From positions 3,596,001-3,660,000 of the forward strand of contig JAHQRK010000003.1 in the NCBI GenBank assembly GCA_019828595.1: DNA of 64,000 bases. Direction: 5' to 3'. Of this stretch, positions 1 to 10,063 are shown piece after piece. Source of the DNA: Aphanomyces cochlioides. Taxonomy: Eukaryota; Oomycota; Saprolegniomycetes; Saprolegniales; Verrucalvaceae. The notes under the pieces were generated by a model. That model ran no database searches. It had not been told where the DNA came from and was given only the letters and a program-made list of their open reading frames with translations. The translations under genes and the position numbers were made by a program. Numbering within the stretch: position 1 is the stretch's first letter; the number at the start of each line of letters is the position of its first letter.

Positions 1-1000
1 CCCTCCCAGAGTTATCTTGCTATGTCGCTGGTGAACTACTGATGCACGAGTCCAGCTAGTCCATCAACAAGCCTCCATTCACTCTGCAGTGAAGGACCTT
101 CGCATTCTGCGACGAGAAGCGTCGGCTACCTCATACGAAAGGTACATTTCGATTCTTAGCCAAACTCGAGCGCACGTTGATGTCTCCCTCTACTTTCGAC
201 GTCTGCAAAAATATATGGAGAGAGGATCCTGCCAGCCATCATCACGGAAGTTCCCCCAGATAAGTCTCATGAACATAGTCACTCTTGTATTTTTCACCAA
301 GGGCCTCTCGGCCAACAATCGTGACGAGAGCACACATGCGCACTGAGCCATCTCATCACGCCAAATTCACTCTGACACACATTACTCACGAAGGATTTGG
401 GGTGCTTGGGTTCGTGAGCCGACCGGTGATCCCATTCCACCATGCTTCGACCACGCCAGGCGCTAAATCCAGCGGACATGAACGCCAGAACTTCGTTGCA
501 AGCTATACAAAGCGTCTATCATTTCATCTCGCCAAGCTAGCATCCTTATCGGGTGAGTTGTGTGTCAGCGGGGGGAAGGATCCGAATTAAAGTCGAGCCT
601 TTTGGAGGGTATTCCATGGCTCCACTAGACATAACTCTCGACGGGCAACGATGGAAAAACATAGCGTACCATGGGAAGGGTGTCCATGCCTGGTTTTATA
701 TGTTCGGCGCATACGAAGGTGACCAATTCCAGCACCCATCGACATGACGGACACTGTATATGACTGTCGACTTTTGCTTTGCTCCACTCATGTGCCTTGG
801 CTCGCAATGGGGTTCGAGCCACTGCAACAAGAATTGTGCTCCTCCACTTCCATCTTTCAATATTTATCAATGTCTAAGCTCGAAAAAGAAGACACCCCGT
901 CAGTCGCGGTGATGTAGATGCAAAACGATTAGTCGCAGTTGTTATACGCAGAATATGGGATTGAAAGACTTATCGAGAGAAGAGTCAAGACATGGCCAAG
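1..1000. other. Intergenic, no gene supported
   Basis: Only short overlapping open frames without recognisable domains occur here. A degenerate stretch around 385-580 (GTGAGCCGACCGGT, CCACGCCAGGCG, GCCAAGCTAG) resembles stretches at about 2210-2345 and 8280-8370, so it is probably an old dispersed repeat. Confidence 0.5.
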
Positions 1001-1868
1001 CTAGTTTTCATCAGCGACCGCAATGGCGTCCGCGTTTTCCGAACCATGGATGTAAGCCACCGACTTGCCCTTCGGCTTCGACGACTTCAAGAATGGCTCA
1101 ATAAACGAACGAGCTGCACTCAAACGAGAGTATACACCTGGCCTGTTGGCCTCAGCACAACCAACACCCCAGCTGACCGCACCTACCAAACGCACGCCAG
1201 CAGCGTCTTCGATTGTCAACGGTCCACCCGAGTCCCCTTGGCATGCATCTTCACCCTTCAAACCACCAGCGGCGAGCATCAACTGGTCCACTTGGCGCGG
1301 AATAAGAGCTTTGGCTGCGTTCGCGTTGGTCCATGTCTTGACCTTCAATTCCTTGAGCACTGCCGATTGGGAGCCTTCCTCCGACGTGGTTCCCCAGCCA
1401 GAGCCCACGTGGCAACACCAGCAGGGACGGTCTCAAATGAAACTTTGACGGGGGCGATGTTGATGATGGAACGTTCCAAGAGAAGAATGGCAACGTCGTT
1501 CGAGGCTCTTGATGCATTGACTTGGGGGGGGTGATTTCCTTGGTGATCTTGACGAGTTCACCATCGGAGACACTAGAGAGATAGTGCCATCGGACGACAG
1601 CGTACGAGAGTCCGTTGCCAGTACAATAGGCGGCGGTCAAGACGACATTGGGTGCGATCAAGCTGCCACCGCAGCCACTGGTAGCTTTGGGCAAATCCTT
1701 GAGACCAACGAGATATCGATGTTTACCGGCGGGAGCTTCCTTGCCACTGACGATTTCGATGGACTCACTGGCAGCGTCTTGAGCATTCACAAGAGCGACG
1801 AGGGAGGCGAGGACGGGTGCGAACTTTATGATGCAAATTGCAGAATGAACAAGCTCTATCACTTGCAT
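1001..1868 (-). pseudogene. Trypsin-like serine protease (S1A) pseudogene, two frameshifts and His-to-Tyr
   Basis: Reads as a secreted chymotrypsin-fold protease like its neighbours, but broken. The signal-peptide core LASLVALVNAQ, the CGGSL strand and, in another frame, CQGDSGGPL and SWGVGC are all present. The usual ATG before KFAPVL is ATA, so only an in-frame ATG further upstream remains. The catalytic His motif TAAHC is TAAYC. The mature N-terminus IVGG is IVSG. The frame breaks at a C-run (G-run on the plus strand near 1527) and again near 1410, just before GSGWGTT. The catalytic Asp segment (SNDVAILLLE) survives only in the middle frame. The C-terminus ends in ADEN, as in the intact paralogue at 3597-4439. 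Confidence 0.9.
1835..1850 (-). promoter_or_regulatory. Degenerate oomycete core promoter (Inr) of the pseudogene
   Basis: On the minus strand this reads GTTCATTCTGCAATTT, one mismatch from GCTCATTYYNCAWTTT. It sits just before the mutated start, as in the intact paralogues. Confidence 0.65.
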
Positions 1869-3575
1869 TCACTTTTTCGTTTGGATTCTATGATCACTTC
1901 ATTGAAGTGATCCCACATCGCGCTTCTTTTCTTTCTATCGGTCATACGTAGCGAGCAGATTGAGTTGTGGTTTCACCAACCGAGCTATAGATGATCTATT
2001 TTACCCGGCACTGCGAATCTTATGAACCGAACGCCATGAATATCAACCATCGAACATGAGCAATTCATGACTTGTCCCAGTACGACAGTCGCGATTATTC
2101 TTATCACTCCTTTTACTCCGACATACTCCCTCCGGAGTTCGTACTCCCTTCAGAGTACTTGCCCACCCTAGTGGCACCCATCGTACTAAGCTGATGCACA
2201 TTACACGTCAAGGACTTGGGTTGCTTGGGTTCTTGAGTCCACGCCAGACGGGTTTCCTCCAGTTATAAAAACATGGTATCGTTGGGCTATGATTGCATCA
2301 CGCCAAGCTAGAAACTTCATATTTAGTGGGTTAGCGTGTCTCCGGTGGACATGCCCTAAGGAATAGCGTGGCCCGGTTCCACGCAGAGCAAAGGAGAAGT
2401 TTATGTACGGTATCCATCACGCCGATGGGTGCCATCCAGAGTTGTGATTTGCTACGATAAATAACGTAACGTAACGTATTACCAACGATATTTCAAATAG
2501 ATATTCCCATTCGATACTCTTTCTCCGTAGATTCATTCCCTACGATATATTTAGTGTAGTCAGGTTACTACGTTTTCCAGCCCTTCACGACTGGCAAGTT
2601 GTCATTTCAATAAGGATGGGGCAGTAAGATGGGGCCAAATACTTCAAGATAGATGGCAATACTGCCCAATGACTAGAATGACACCCAAAGTTACGAAATG
2701 CTCAAACTGTAGCGCCAGGAGCTGATTTGATTTCGTGGTTGTTTATCGAAAGCTTGTTACAATGACCAACCAGACAACAATATCATGCCATGGACTGGTT
2801 GCCCCTACAAACGGTAGATACGAACCGTCTGTGGTCGAGTTCTATCGTCAGCATGCGTGACCTACATTGTCGGAGTACTCCAGAGCGACACGACTGAACG
2901 GTCTAACTCTGGGTAGCTCGAAGGAGTTTGCAACGACTGACTTGTGCGGCCCCCAGTCGTCCGTGGGGTTGAAGCTGAGCCTACTGGAGGGTACAGCTGT
3001 GTTTCTGTTTCATGGGTAGGAGATGAGCGAGGGGCGCACAAAAGCAACCTGTTTGTTGGATCGTTTTCGTGAGCAATTGTATTTGGCGTGACGAAATACC
3101 ACGGCCACGGTTCGTGACCTCTAAGACAAGCCAAATGTATTGCATGACACCAGTGGATTTACAACGCTTAACGCTAGACATTCAAAGTGTGACATCGGGG
3201 GGGGGGGGCGTTCTGACATCGAGTACACAACATGCAATGAAATGCCTATGGAGTGTACCATTTTGGAGTCTGTTGTTCTCCTCATTTTCTGTCGACGTTG
3301 GCAACGGGGAACAATATTATCCAGAGAAGATGTATTATATGTACGAGGGGGTTGGATCAAGATTTTCGCATCGTGAAGCCAAACTTGGGTGCATCACTCG
3401 ATGCAAGATGAGAATGGCCTCACAACAGGCAAACGCCCGGCCTGGAGCAGCAAAGTCGTGCTATTTTGTAGTCACGAGCGCCACTTTTGTCGCAGATGAG
3501 TTGGTGATTGTCGAATGCACCTAGTCGATAACCAAATTGCACGACCTTTGCAACACTCGAGAGTTGATAGAGCTT
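1869..3575. other. Intergenic, no gene supported
   Basis: Open frames are short and have no recognisable motif. A pure G run lies at about 3198-3207. A block near 2210-2345 is similar to 385-580. The last 100 bases approach the promoter of the protease at 3597; I saw no clear TATA box there. Confidence 0.45.
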
Positions 3576-3591
3576 GGTCATTTTCCAATTT
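3576..3591 (+). promoter_or_regulatory. Oomycete-type core promoter of the 3597 protease
   Basis: GGTCATTTTCCAATTT matches GCTCATTYYNCAWTTT at 15 of 16 positions and ends five bases before the ATG. Unlike the genes at 5835 and 13011, no TATAAA-like box is obvious 30 bp upstream. Confidence 0.7.
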
Positions 3592-3596
3592 GCACA

Positions 3597-4439
3597 ATGA
3601 AGTTCGCGTTTGTCCTCGCCTCCCTCATCGCCCTTGTCGCCGCTCAAGACGCCACCACCGAATCCATTGAAATCGTCGGTGGCAAAGAAGCCGCCGTTGG
3701 TAAACATCGATACCTCGCTGGTCTCAAGAAAGAGCCAACCGACCCCAGCAGCTGCGGCGGCAGCTTGATCGCCCCCAACGTCGTCTTGACCGCCGCCCAT
3801 TGCACTGGTTTCAATCTCTCGTACGTCGTCATTGGATCGCACTACCTCACTGGTACGTCCGACGGTGAGCTCGCCAAAGTCACCAAGGAAATCAAACACC
3901 CCAAGTTCAACATGTCCACCATTACCCACGACTTCGCCGTCCTTCTCCTCGAACGATCCATCACGACCATCGAACCCGTCAAGGTCTCCTTCGAGACTGT
4001 CCCTGCTGGTGTCGACACGTGGGTCCGTGGGTGGGGAACCACCTCGTCGGGTGGAAACCAATCCACTGTGCTCAAGGAGTTGAAGGTCAAGACATGGTCC
4101 AACGCGAACGCAGCCAAGGTGCTCTCTCCTTTCAACAAGGTTGACAGCACGATGCTTGCCGCTGGTGGATTGACAGGTGAAGATGCATGCCAAGGGGACT
4201 CGGGTGGACCGTTGACAATCGAAGACGCTGCTGGCGTGCGTTTGGTGGGTTCTGTCAGCTGGGGCATTGATTGTGCTGAGGCCAACAGGCCAGGTGTGAA
4301 TGCTCGTTTGAGTGCAGCTCGTTCGTTTATTGAGCCATTCTTGAAGTCTTCCAAGCCGAAGGGCAAGTCGGTGGCTTACATCCGTAGCTCGGCAGACGTT
4401 GTGAGTCTTGAAGACAATGTGGTCGCTGACGAAAACTAA
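3597..4439 (+). CDS. Secreted trypsin-like serine protease (S1A)
   Basis: Predicted secreted endopeptidase of 280 aa in a single exon, expected to cleave after Lys/Arg. The ATG at 3597 is chosen over an upstream TTG frame because it begins a clean signal peptide (MKFAFVLASLIALVAAQ) and follows the core promoter. The mature N-terminus is IVGGKEA. The triad is complete: His in TAAHC, Asp in HDFAVLLLE, Ser in CQGDSGGPL. The Asp six residues before the serine (GEDACQGDS) is the trypsin S1-pocket residue. Four framework cysteines fit two disulfides (42-58 and 191-220); the 168-182 pair is absent (MLAAGG). An acidic C-terminal tail ends in ADEN. The residue before IVGG is Glu, not a basic residue. 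The intact triad argues against an oomycete glucanase-inhibitor homologue. Confidence 0.93.
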   Translation: MKFAFVLASLIALVAAQDATTESIEIVGGKEAAVGKHRYLAGLKKEPTDPSSCGGSLIAPNVVLTAAHCTGFNLSYVVIGSHYLTGTSDGELAKVTKEIKHPKFNMSTITHDFAVLLLERSITTIEPVKVSFETVPAGVDTWVRGWGTTSSGGNQSTVLKELKVKTWSNANAAKVLSPFNKVDSTMLAAGGLTGEDACQGDSGGPLTIEDAAGVRLVGSVSWGIDCAEANRPGVNARLSAARSFIEPFLKSSKPKGKSVAYIRSSADVVSLEDNVVADEN

Positions 4440-4588
4440 CTTGGGCTTTGAGTTGCTGATGTGCTAAACTCAATCTATGAATCGTTTTATTGCTACTTCG
4501 AAGTTATCGTTGCAGGAATTGAGTTAGCATTGTCCTCTTGGTCGATCAGTGCGACTTCTCGTCATACTTTCGGTTGGTCGTGTCGCTA

Positions 4589-4818
4589 TTCAAGAAGATG
4601 CTCGAGAGTTGCGAGCCACGGAGAGCTTTGGCCGAGATGATCTTGTTGCCAGCATTGATTAAGGCTGGATTCACATCGATAGGATCGACATGGCATTGGA
4701 GATGTGTCTTTTCTGGTCTGCAGAGACGCAAAATTCATTCCCGTCGTGACCTGTGCTACAATTCAATCATCTCGGCCAAAGCTCTCCGTGGCTCGCAACT
4801 CTCGAGCATCTTCTTCAA
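4589..4818. repeat. 53-bp inverted repeat flanking a 124-bp spacer
   Basis: The arm 4589-4641 (TTCAAGAAGATGCTCGAGAG...GCCGAGATGAT) returns in inverted orientation at 4766-4818 with about one mismatch. A third, degenerate copy lies on the minus strand at about 14109-14175, beside another protease fragment. The open frames across this region are products of the palindrome, not a gene. Confidence 0.85.
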
Positions 4819-5051
4819 TTCGAGCAGGGTGCTCTTGAGTCGCTTTGTTTAGTAAATCGATGAGATCTATCACCCTGACCGCCGCCTGCGACCAGGATTT
4901 TGTCAAGTGATCGACGCAGATCGACGACTATTGTGTAGAGTTTCCAGGACGGACTACAGCTTGCAGCCTCGTCACCCATTAAAGCATGACAATGTGGCGT
5001 CGAATCCAAGCTCAACTTGATTGCCTTGTAAGTCCAGTGCTAGATGAAGAC

Positions 5052-5745
5052 TCAGTCGTTAGCACAGTCTTTTGGTCGAGAGTGATGTAGTCTTGAATGA
5101 AGATTTTCTAAAAGGATCGTGCTTTGGACACAAAATGTGTAAGCATTGTTTATCTTGACTGACAAATTGTCCTCAGTAGTGCCGACAACTTCGCTGCTGT
5201 CATCTGAGCCACGGATGTAGCTCACCGACGCACTCTTGGACGACGACGTCAAGTATGGTTCGATGAACGAACGAGAGGGCCTTGGTGGCGTTCGCGTTGG
5301 TCCATGACTTGATCTTTAGTTCCTTAAGCACTGTCGATTGGGAGCCACCGGAGGACGCGGTTTCCCAGCCACTGACCCAATTGTCCACTCCAGAAGGGAC
5401 AGTACCTTCACTGGGGCGATGGTCGTGATAGAACGTTCCGATAGGAGGATGGCGACATCGTTGGAGAAGTCGACGGGACGTTGTTGGGGTGTTTGATCTC
5501 CTTGGTCGCCTTGGCGAGTTCTCCATCGGACAAGCCAGAGAGGTAGTGCGATCCAACGACAGCGTATGAGATTCCATGGCCGGTACAATGCGCGGCGGTC
5601 AGGATGCCATTGGGGGCGATCAAACTACCACCGCAGATGCTTCCACCCGTGACGGACGTCCAGAGACCCGCGAGGTATCGATGCTTTCTGACGGAGGCTT
5701 CTTTCCCACCGACGATTTCGATCCAGTCGGTGGTGGCTGGTGGCC
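5052..5745 (-). pseudogene. Trypsin-like protease pseudogene, 5' truncated and lacking the catalytic serine
   Basis: Starts in mid-gene at WIEIVGGKEASV with no signal peptide or core promoter upstream. CGGSL, TAAHC and FSNDVAILL are present but in different frames, with breaks near 5480 and 5400. The sequence then runs from NATKALS directly into the C-terminal SFIEPYL-like segment in a shifted frame. About 75 residues holding CQGDSGGPL and SWGIGC are missing. The tail (SSSKSASVSYIRGS) resembles the fragment at 14510. It cannot encode an active protease. Confidence 0.9.
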
Positions 5746-5834
5746 GCGAAATCTAAAAGCCAAGGCTCCTGGGAAAACATATAGAATACGAACACTCAAT
5801 ATTACGAGATCAAAATCAACAGCTTGAAACCTTT

Positions 5835-6674
5835 CTAGTTTTCATCGACGACAACTTCATCGTTGGCGACTTCATCCACGACGACGGGACTGTCACGGAG
5901 GTATTGGATCGACGACTTGGACGACGATGGCAAGTATGGCTCGATGAACGAACGCGCCGTGCTCAATCGAGCATACACACCAGGCTTGTTCAACTGAGCA
6001 CAACCAATGCCCCAGCTGACGGCACCCACCAAACGCTCCCCAGCACTGTCTTCGATCGTCAACGGACCACCCGAGTCCCCTTGGCACGAGTCTTCACCCT
6101 TCAAACCACCCGCAGCCACCATCGTGCTGTCCACCGTGTACGGCGAGAGGTTCTTGGTGGCGTTGGCGTTGTCCCATGTCTTGACCTTCAACTCCTTGAG
6201 GACAGACGATTGGGAGCCACCGGAGGAGGTGGTTCCCCACCCACGGACCCACGTGTCGACACCCACGCCGACCGTCTCGAAGGAGACCTTGACGGGTTCG
6301 ATGGTCGTGATGGATCGTTCGAGAATGAGGATGGCGACATCGTTCGAGTTAGTCGATGCACTGTACTTGGGATGTTTGATCTCCTTGGTGACCTTGACGA
6401 GTTCACCGTCGGACGAGCCGGAGAGATAGTGCGATCCAATGACGGCATACGAGAGTCCTTTGCCAGTGCAATGAGCAGCGGTCAAGATGACGTTGGGGGC
6501 GATCAAGCTACCACCGCAGCTGCTGGTGGCGTTTGGCAACTCCTTGAGACCCGCGAGGTATCGGTGTTTTCCGACGGCGGCTTCCTTACCACCGACGATT
6601 TCGATCGAGTCGTTGGTGGCATCTTGAGCAGCAACAAGGGCGACGAGGGAGGCGAGGACAAACGCGAGCTTCAT
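5835..6674 (-). CDS. Secreted trypsin-like serine protease (S1A)
   Basis: Intact 279-aa single-exon gene. The signal peptide MKLAFVLASLVALVAAQ is followed by DATNDSIE and IVGGKEA. The triad is His in TAAHC, Asp in SNDVAILILE and Ser in GEDSCQGDSGGPL, with the trypsin-type S1 Asp. SWGIGCAQLNKPGVY gives the pocket wall and the second disulfide. The C-terminal extension (about 30 residues) is Ser- then Val/Asp/Glu-rich and ends VVVDEN. Promoter and coding sequence are nearly the same as the gene at 13011 but in opposite orientation, so the two are inverted duplicates. The 3' half of the split copy at 22446-29336 shares this C-terminus. Confidence 0.95.
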   Translation of the reverse strand: MKLAFVLASLVALVAAQDATNDSIEIVGGKEAAVGKHRYLAGLKELPNATSSCGGSLIAPNVILTAAHCTGKGLSYAVIGSHYLSGSSDGELVKVTKEIKHPKYSASTNSNDVAILILERSITTIEPVKVSFETVGVGVDTWVRGWGTTSSGGSQSSVLKELKVKTWDNANATKNLSPYTVDSTMVAAGGLKGEDSCQGDSGGPLTIEDSAGERLVGAVSWGIGCAQLNKPGVYARLSTARSFIEPYLPSSSKSSIQYLRDSPVVVDEVANDEVVVDEN

Positions 6675-6895
6675 GGTGCAAATTGGAGAATGAGCAAGCT
6701 GCAGTCTGGAGTGTTTCGATGGTCATTTATATGCTCTGTGGTCATCAACTAGGTGCATTCGACATTGATAGGGCAAAACCACCGTGCTGGATTCCAATGT
6801 GCGGCCAAAGTGGCAAAGTGGCGCTCTTACAACAACCCAAGCAGGTTACTGACAGTTCAAGGCCAGGACGCTCTTGAGAACATTGCAAATGCCTC
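6675..6895. repeat. Upstream region duplicated in inverted orientation at 12815-13010
   Basis: The promoter, the CACCTAGTTGATGACCACAG block and the GCGCCACTTTGCCACTTTGG block recur on the other strand before the gene at 13011, with only a few differences. With the coding sequences this makes an inverted duplication of at least 1 kb per arm. The outer ends near 7127-7144 and 12718-12734 still share GTAACGTCAAACTTGAG. Confidence 0.85.
6680..6732 (-). promoter_or_regulatory. Core promoter: exact oomycete Inr plus TATA box
   Basis: The minus strand of 6680-6695 reads GCTCATTCTCCAATTT, an exact match to the oomycete 16-nt consensus, ending five bases before the ATG. ATATAAAT (minus strand of 6725-6732) lies about 30 bp upstream of it, the expected TATA-to-start spacing. 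Confidence 0.85.
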
Positions 6896-7141
6896 GTGGT
6901 TTACACGCACGCCAGATAAGTTCCGGATGATCTTTCGGTTGTGGTTTTGCCTTTGACCGGCGCCTTTCGTTCTTCCGTTGTCTTTGTCAATGAAAAATGA
7001 ACAGCGTAGTGTGGTGTGGAATCATTATGATGAAGACCATTCTACGAGTCGTGCTAAATGCGTCAATTTCTGTGGTCATGGTCTGTCACAGATGGCAATG
7101 GTTGGATATGCAATGCAACTTGAACGTACTCAAGTTTGACG

Positions 7142-7935
7142 TTACATTGGGGAGTAAGGCCCCAAGCGTAAAAGAGTTGCGTTCAAGAACTCCGCTTCTT
7201 GAAAGACGCGCTCAGTGCGAGCATGACACGGTGCATTGTCGATCACCAACACAACATCATCGAGAGGGTAGTTTTCTTGCAGTCTTCGTAACAATCTTGA
7301 AACAAAAAGTTGACATTCTCGGAATTATTGCGACCAAAAAACGTTTCGTACGCAGCCAAACCATCAATTCCAATGCAGGCAAGAACTTGCATGTTTTGGC
7401 CACCACCAGCCTTCTCTGTCTTGACAGCACGCTGACCAACACGACTCCAACCCTTGCTCCGGCTTGTCCAAAGATTGAAATTGGTTTTATCCATGTAGAA
7501 AACCTTCTTCCCTGGGGCTTTGAGTTCATTTAAACGGACGAGAAATGCGCGCCGTTTTTCTTTGTTTTGCTCTGTATTGATATATTGAGGTTGTTTATGT
7601 ACCTGCTTAAGTGTAAAACAAACTCCATCTAGCTGGTTTTTGACTGTTTGAATTGAGACCTGTGTGTCATAGCGCGAGAGTATTTTGTCTGCCATGTACT
7701 TCAAGGTTAACTGACAGTCCTCACTAAGGAGACCAACCAAGAAGTCCACGTGTTCTTCATTCAGTTTGTGGTAGTGCCTACCTCCGTGAGCGCCGCGCGT
7801 AATACCTCGGTTGCTCTCGTCAATCCACATCCAAGCAGTCTTCAAGTTGACATCGTTGTGCTGGGCAGTCAACTGCCAGTCTCTGCCCTCTTTGGCCACC
7901 AGGATGAATCGGTCGCGTGTCGTATCGCTTTCTTG
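7142..7935 (-). pseudogene. Tc1/mariner-like DDE transposase, truncated and frameshifted
   Basis: Remnant of a cut-and-paste transposase. An N-terminal helix-turn-helix-like part (RFILVAKEGRDWQ) is followed by the first catalytic Asp in FYMDKTNFN and, after a one-base frameshift near 7290, the second Asp in VLVIDNAPCHA. It stops at LRLGPYSPM, just where the third catalytic acidic residue (NPIE) would follow, at the junction with the duplicated GTAACGTCAAACTTGAG block. No in-frame ATG opens the long frame. It is related to the transposase at 46563-47646. I found no terminal repeats. Confidence 0.85.
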
Positions 7936-8182
7936 TCATGTCGTGAAATGACTGGCATACACTGCTCGATGGTCACACAAGTTGGAGCACTCTAAAACAT
8001 AATACTCTTGTTATGCCTAAACTATAATCTTATAGAGTTCTGTCTGGTCTTGAACTGGAGCAATCTGGACTTAACTTGAATTTTCTGGAGATGAACTGGA
8101 AAAGGTGTACAATTCCACGAGACGATCTTGGTTGGGTCTTGCCAGTGAATAAGGAGGCCAACAGACTCCTCCACAACGGGAT

Positions 8183-8617
8183 TTCATCAAGTGCTGGGTG
8201 AATAGGCGCACCCGGATTCACTAGAAATCGCGCCAGCGCTATTTTATCATATCTGGCGGCCATTCCTCACGGAGGATACGGCGTGATTGCTTTTGTGAGC
8301 CCACCGGTCACCCGACTGCATCATTCTTCCTGGCCACGCCAGACGCAAACCCACCGCTCAATTTCATGGGGTTCAAGTTGAGCCTCCTGGTACCAATGCA
8401 CTGCTTTGAACTTGACGAGGAAAAGCATCCAACTGGGTTCCACACGACACAAATCTCGTCAGTAAGCAATGGGTAAACATTACCACGCTGTAAAAAAAAT
8501 ATATAATTTCTTGGTTTTGGGTGCATTCGAGTGTCACCAATAGATAGATTCGATAAAATAGTGCTGGCGCGATTTCTAGTAAATCCGGGTGCGCCTATTC
8601 ACCCAGCACTTGATGAA
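8183..8617. repeat. Fold-back: 68-bp inverted arms around a 300-bp spacer
   Basis: 8183-8250 and 8551-8617 are near-perfect inverted copies (GGCGCGATTTCTAGT, CCGGGTGCGCCTATTCACCC). The left arm abuts the MULE terminal arm and the right arm abuts a copy of the hairpin found at 12591-12636. This suggests that a MULE-related end was duplicated and inverted here. Confidence 0.8.
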
Positions 8618-8730
8618 AGAGAAATTCCCCGGCAGCGGGTGTTGGACACCCGCTTTGACCCAAAAAACACCGGCTCTCGGGGATTCCGCATAGTTTACAA
8701 AACGGGCAATGAAAATCAACAGCAATTGTC

Positions 8731-8880
8731 AAAGATGAGGCAGTTGGAATGGCACATCTTTTAAGCACTTCTAATTGGCTAAAATACAACCATATCAAAA
8801 TATAAGCCAACCGAGATTGAAAAAGATGAGGCAGTTGGACACCAATCATTTTGAGCACTTATAATTGGCTGTAAAGCATA
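8731..8880 (+). repeat. Two direct copies of a ~55-bp unit
   Basis: AAAGATGAGGCAGTTGGA followed by AAGCACTTCTAATTGGCT (8731-8781) recurs at about 8822-8873 with few changes. It is non-coding and lies inside the MULE. Confidence 0.7.
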
Positions 8881-8955
8881 ACATACCAAGATTGGCTATA
8901 ATTTAACATTATTTACACCAACAATGCTATTATACAGTTTTGTTTTGATGTCGAG

Positions 8956-9480
8956 GTGACGGAGAATCATAAGCGTCGATGGTGGTGTCGTGTTGCTGGA
9001 TGCGTTCACACGGGTCCCTTTTCGAACAACCAATTCCCATATCATGTCATGAAGATACACCCGGAAGTTCGTTGGTTCTACGGCGGTCGCGAAGTGTATG
9101 GCGACTTGGTCGATGAGGGCAAACCAGACGCCCCACCTCGTCGCCAACGCAAATCTGTCACTACAAGCAGCCCAGCAGTGAGCAACATTGCGAGTGTCAC
9201 CACCATGACGGACGAAGAGAAGGCCATCCTCGACCAAGTAGAGCGCGAACATGCTCTTGCGGAAACGAGCGTTCGACTTGGTCTTGTGTTGTGCCATCGA
9301 TTGGGCATTGACACTGTTGCAACTGTTGGAAACATCTTACACGACGTTCTGGACCAACGTCGCCGCAACGCCACTGAAGCTTCAGTTGCGGAAGAAGAAC
9401 ATTCGACTGAACTACCTGTTCCTGCCCGACGAAGCGAGAGAACGTCCGTTCCAGCGCGTAAAAAAGGGAAAGCTCGTTAG
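8956..9480 (+). CDS. Hypothetical protein with one C2H2-like zinc finger
   Basis: A 174-aa open frame. Near the N-terminus it has C-x4-C followed by H-x4-H (WWCRVAGC ... YHVMKIHP), compatible with a BED or C2H2-type DNA-binding finger. A charged helical part (EEKAILDQVEREHALAE) and a basic C-terminus (RKKGKAR) follow. The frame opens at GTG; the nearest ATG, a few bases upstream, is out of frame and soon stops, so the 5' end may be missing or spliced. It lies inside the MULE on the opposite strand to the transposase, so it could be captured cargo or an accessory element protein. A minus-strand frame covering 8896-9297 shows no motif. Confidence 0.5.
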   Translation: MTENHKRRWWCRVAGCVHTGPFSNNQFPYHVMKIHPEVRWFYGGREVYGDLVDEGKPDAPPRRQRKSVTTSSPAVSNIASVTTMTDEEKAILDQVEREHALAETSVRLGLVLCHRLGIDTVATVGNILHDVLDQRRRNATEASVAEEEHSTELPVPARRSERTSVPARKKGKAR

Positions 9481-10063
9481 TGCTAGAGTCTTTTATAACT
9501 GGATTAATGAACATTTTCTTCTTTGATTCTTTGACGACTGTGTATTTTCTTAGATATCTCACAGTAGATATCATTTACTATGCTTGTATACCAGTACAAA
9601 CTTTATATACTAGTAATGTATGTTTAAGGCAAGTATAATATTAAATCTAACAGTTCACAACATGATAGAATGGTATCACCGTGATTTAATGGTATATAAT
9701 GAAGTAAATGTTATTCATGGTGATGTACTGTTATTCAACATATGTAATGTTACATCACATATATCACCTTATGTAATATTACGTAAGGGATGTGTTAGTA
9801 CATATTAATAGTTGATAATATATATGTGGGGTATACTGAGATGTAATGCAATAGTATATTATATATAACATTTAATGTTACTCCATACTTTTCACAATTT
9901 TAATGTAAACGAATGTGATATACCGTTATTAAACATGATTGTTGATTACATATATTACCATGAGGTTAATTTACTATTTAGAACGTTAGAGTATGCCATT
10001 GAATTATCTCAAACGACACTTTATGTATTATGCAGAAGATGCAGTTATGGGAACTAACATTGC
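9481..10063. other. AT-rich spacer inside the MULE
   Basis: Very AT-rich with short repeated TATGTAAT, GTTATT and CATATAT strings; no coding sequence recognised. Confidence 0.5.

Noticed and set aside
790..840. GGTTCGAGCC-type string as part of a tRNA
   Set aside because: No acceptor stem, D-arm or A-box could be placed around it.
3597..4439. Oomycete glucanase inhibitor protein (protease homologue without activity)
   Set aside because: His, Asp and Ser of the triad and the S1 Asp are all present, so an active trypsin-type enzyme is the better call.
4538..4852. 104-codon frame between protease copies
   Set aside because: It spans both arms of the 53-bp inverted repeat, so its two ends and the opposite-strand frame share the same peptide. 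It is a by-product of the palindrome.
5904..6752. Long plus-strand open frame (282 codons) opposite the intact protease
   Set aside because: It is an antisense frame produced by codon bias; similar ones lie opposite the other protease copies (for example 3420-4193 on the minus strand). No independent motif or promoter.
8896..9297. Minus-strand frame of 133 codons overlapping the zinc-finger ORF
   Set aside because: No motif, and the plus-strand frame has a zinc-binding pattern and better composition.
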